Source: 34-65-8 sp963529855 (GTDB lineage Bacteria > Pseudomonadota > Alphaproteobacteria > Sphingomonadales > Sphingomonadaceae). From it: DNA of 64,000 nucleotides. The notes under the pieces were generated by a model. It was given only the letters and a program-made list of their open reading frames with translations, did not search any database and had not been told where the DNA came from. The position numbers and the translations under genes are program-made. Each line of letters opens with the position of its first letter. The stretch's first letter is position 1. Positions 54,261 through 64,000 of this stretch are shown one piece after another. The DNA lies in NCBI GenBank assembly GCA_963529855.1, contig CAURZK010000007.1:1-64000 (forward strand), read 5' to 3'.

Positions 54261-54497
54261 TCATTCCGGCTGGTAGCCAAGCAGGTCGCCGGGCTGACAT
54301 TCCAGTTCGCGGCAGATCGCTTCCAGCGTCGAGAAACGGATTGCCTTGGCCTTTCCGGTCTTGAGGATCGAGAGGTTGGCCAGCGTCAGGCCGACGCGTT
54401 CTGCCAGTACGGTCAAAGTCATCCTGCGTTCGTGCAGCAGGTCGTCGAGCTTCACCACGATCAGGGTTCCTTCCTCGTTTGCAGGGGTGGGCGGCAT
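54261..54497 (-). CDS. XRE/Cro-CI family helix-turn-helix regulator
   Basis: A 78-residue protein, essentially one HTH domain (LAERVGLTLANLSILKTGK) in the YozG-like style, ending GDLLGYQPE. It probably represses its own operon. Its ATG overlaps the stop of the DUF2975 gene by one base, so the two are coupled. The palindrome at 55264-55278 is a natural operator candidate. Confidence 0.88.
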   Translation of the reverse strand: MPPTPANEEGTLIVVKLDDLLHERRMTLTVLAERVGLTLANLSILKTGKAKAIRFSTLEAICRELECQPGDLLGYQPE

Positions 54498-55048
54498 CAG
54501 ACTGTCCCCTCCAGTTCTTCGCGCATCGCGGCGCCGTGGCGAAACACGCGGGCCAGGATGAAGAGAACGAGCACAAGCAGGATACCCGAGCCCGAGAAGC
54601 CCATCTCGGTGTGAATTTCATCACCCAGGGGGCCCCGCTCGTCGCTTACGTTCTCTGCCAGCCACACCACCGCAGCGCCGACGGGGAATGCGAGCGCCTG
54701 GCCGCCGAGGGCGATCCAGCCCATGCGGCTGATCCGGTCGCCATTGATCGGCGCAAATGGATCGCCTTCGCCAACGCTGCGTACGATGCGCAGCAGGGTC
54801 ACCAGGAACCACACTGCCAGCGAGAGCAGCGCGGAGACGCCAACCAGCAGTAGCGTAAGGACCGGGATCGTCTGCTTCCCGTTGGCGATGCCCTCGGCGG
54901 CCAGCTCGGCTAGAACGCGGTCCTGCGCGATCAAAACAAGCGGCGCGCCAGCCGCAGTGGCGACTGCGGCAAGGCCGAGCACGCCGACGAAGAACATCAG
55001 TAGCAGTTTGGCTGCGGTCAGCAGCGGGTCACGGCGTGGAGCGTTCAT
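54497..55048 (-). CDS. DUF2975-type membrane protein
   Basis: A 183-residue protein with four membrane helices (AAKLLLMFFVGVLGLAAVAT; PVLTLLLVGVSALLSLAVWF; MGWIALGGQALAFPVGAAVV; GILLVLVLFILARVF). The mid-protein motif GEGDPFAPINGDRISRMGW is characteristic of DUF2975 proteins, which are typically encoded with a small XRE regulator. The ATG at 55048 has AGGGGA upstream; the longer frame to 55264 reads through the microprotein. Function unknown. Confidence 0.88.
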   Translation of the reverse strand: MNAPRRDPLLTAAKLLLMFFVGVLGLAAVATAAGAPLVLIAQDRVLAELAAEGIANGKQTIPVLTLLLVGVSALLSLAVWFLVTLLRIVRSVGEGDPFAPINGDRISRMGWIALGGQALAFPVGAAVVWLAENVSDERGPLGDEIHTEMGFSGSGILLVLVLFILARVFRHGAAMREELEGTV

Positions 55049-55077
55049 TACGGTTCCCCTGTTGCTTGTGCGGACGA

Positions 55078-55203
55078 TCAGGCCAGTTGAACTGCCGCGA
55101 CCGGCAGCGCCGATGCGGCAGGCACAGCGATGGCCTGCTGGAATACCGTGGCCGTCAAAAGCAGAGCGAACACGGCGGCGAAAAGGTTCGAGGTCATAGG
55201 CAT
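55078..55203 (-). CDS. 41-residue secreted-type microprotein
   Basis: A short frame that begins MPMTSNLFAAVFALLLTATV and ends AAVQLA. It is a near-perfect signal peptide (h-region about residues 7-20, cleavage likely at QQAIA or nearby) with a ~15-residue Ala/Val-rich mature part. GGAG lies about 8 bp before the ATG at 55203; an ATG two codons later is an alternative. It is the first gene of the DUF2975-XRE unit, 29 bp upstream of the DUF2975 start. Function unknown. Confidence 0.6.
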   Translation of the reverse strand: MPMTSNLFAAVFALLLTATVFQQAIAVPAASALPVAAVQLA

Positions 55204-55235
55204 TTTCCGATCTCCAATAAGGTTGATATCGACAA

Positions 55236-55278
55236 TCAATAAAACCGAGTCGGCATATTGTCAATCGATAATATCGAT
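55236..55278 (-). promoter_or_regulatory. Promoter with perfect palindrome for the microprotein-DUF2975-XRE unit
   Basis: On the - strand a consensus -35 TTGACA (55264-55259), a 17-bp spacer and TATTGA (55241-55236) lie 33 bp before the microprotein start. The 15-bp perfect palindrome ATCGATA-A-TATCGAT (55264-55278) abuts the -35. TTGAT...ATCAA (55223-55239) straddles the -10 region. The layout suits repression by the XRE protein. Confidence 0.6.
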
Positions 55279-55340
55279 AAACGATGTTTCAATTATTGAG
55301 GCTTGATACGAAGGGTACTGCGCACAGGGCGCGGGGCCCG

Positions 55341-55369
55341 TTGACAGTGCGCGGAGTGAAGCCTAGATG
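55341..55369 (+). promoter_or_regulatory. Probable rpoBC promoter
   Basis: TTGACA (55341-55346), a 17-bp spacer and TAGATG (55364-55369) lie about 220 bp before rpoB. The stretch from 55370 to 55587 then forms a long leader in which I see no credible gene. A frame at 55284-55544 has no ribosome-binding site or protein-like composition. Confidence 0.45.
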
Positions 55370-55587
55370 CCTCACGACCGCTCGCTTCGAGCAAGGCCGA
55401 TTCATGCGCGGGGATCAGCCAGGGATGGAAGCGGCGACTGCCATAATCGCGACGTTCGAGAAGCTGCCTGCGGCGCAACTGCGCCTGCACGCGGCCGTTT
55501 TCGCGTCTTGGCATGGGTCATTCCCGCACGGACTTATCGATTGACCGCCGGGCATGTGCCCGGCCTGACAAGAGGCGAATCACCTCC

Positions 55588-59769
<4,182 letters not shown>

Positions 59770-59842
59770 GACTGACGGGGTCCGGAACAGTTCGGACCCC
59801 GTCCATCCCGCCCCGAGATTTCACCCGTAAGGGACACGAAAA

Positions 59843-64000
<4,158 letters not shown>

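Noticed and set aside
55284..55544. 86-codon frame in the rpoB leader
   Set aside because: No ribosome-binding site, no protein-like pattern, and it covers the likely rpoB promoter and untranslated leader.

Overview
The window is about 64 kb of GC-rich DNA from an alphaproteobacterium, most likely order Sphingomonadales (Erythrobacteraceae or Sphingomonadaceae). The evidence is a near-canonical CtrA cell-cycle regulator, the alphaproteobacterial hisS-prfA-prmC-DUF4167 cluster, the lptB-rpoN pair, CIRCE-controlled groESL and an alphaproteobacterial-length RpoB. All calls come from reading the sequence. No database search was run, so family names rest on recognised motifs and protein length. 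Both ends cut genes: a giant adhesin at the left and rpoC at the right.

Layout: (1) 1-15.7 kb holds a type I secretion locus on the + strand. A >3,254-residue Ig-like/FG-GAP/RTX adhesin is followed by a TolC-like outer membrane protein, an ABC exporter and an HlyD-type adaptor, the last three translationally coupled, and then by an AraC-family regulator. (2) 15.7-21.6 kb holds trmB, a TauE/SafE permease, ctrA, rpoN and lptB (- strand), a small membrane protein (+) and ppa (-). (3) 21.7-28.7 kb is a + strand housekeeping run: hisS, prfA, prmC, a DUF4167 protein, lnt and metK. metK has a candidate SahR-type operator. (4) 28.7-31.1 kb holds a ferritin-like di-iron protein and scoAB (- strand), then a 404-bp gap with a strong operator-like inverted repeat and a candidate two-hairpin small RNA. 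(5) 31.2-40.4 kb holds a Cdc48/VAT-like double AAA ATPase (+), MscS, an HWE-type sensor kinase and polA (-), a small Ala/Glu-rich lipoprotein (+) and a class A beta-lactamase-fold protein (-). (6) 40.5-45.0 kb holds an MTAP/PNP phosphorylase, a DUF305 plus beta-propeller protein and a LuxR-type regulator (+). (7) 45.2-53.5 kb holds groEL/groES with CIRCE, a MATE transporter, a small c-type cytochrome (+), a large-subunit catalase, rplL/rplJ and a membrane protein. (8) 53.6-55.3 kb is an accessory patch: a lipoprotein, a 23-residue membrane microprotein, and a three-gene unit of a 41-residue secreted-type microprotein, a DUF2975 membrane protein and an XRE regulator, headed by a perfect palindrome. 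(9) 55.6-64 kb holds rpoB and rpoC.

Most of the window is core metabolism and information processing. The least explained parts are the duplicated C-terminal secretion module of the adhesin, the candidate small RNA at about 30.95-31.04 kb, the two microproteins near 54-55 kb, the beta-lactamase-like protein with an unusual omega loop, and the separation of rplJL from rpoBC by inversion and about 3 kb of accessory genes.
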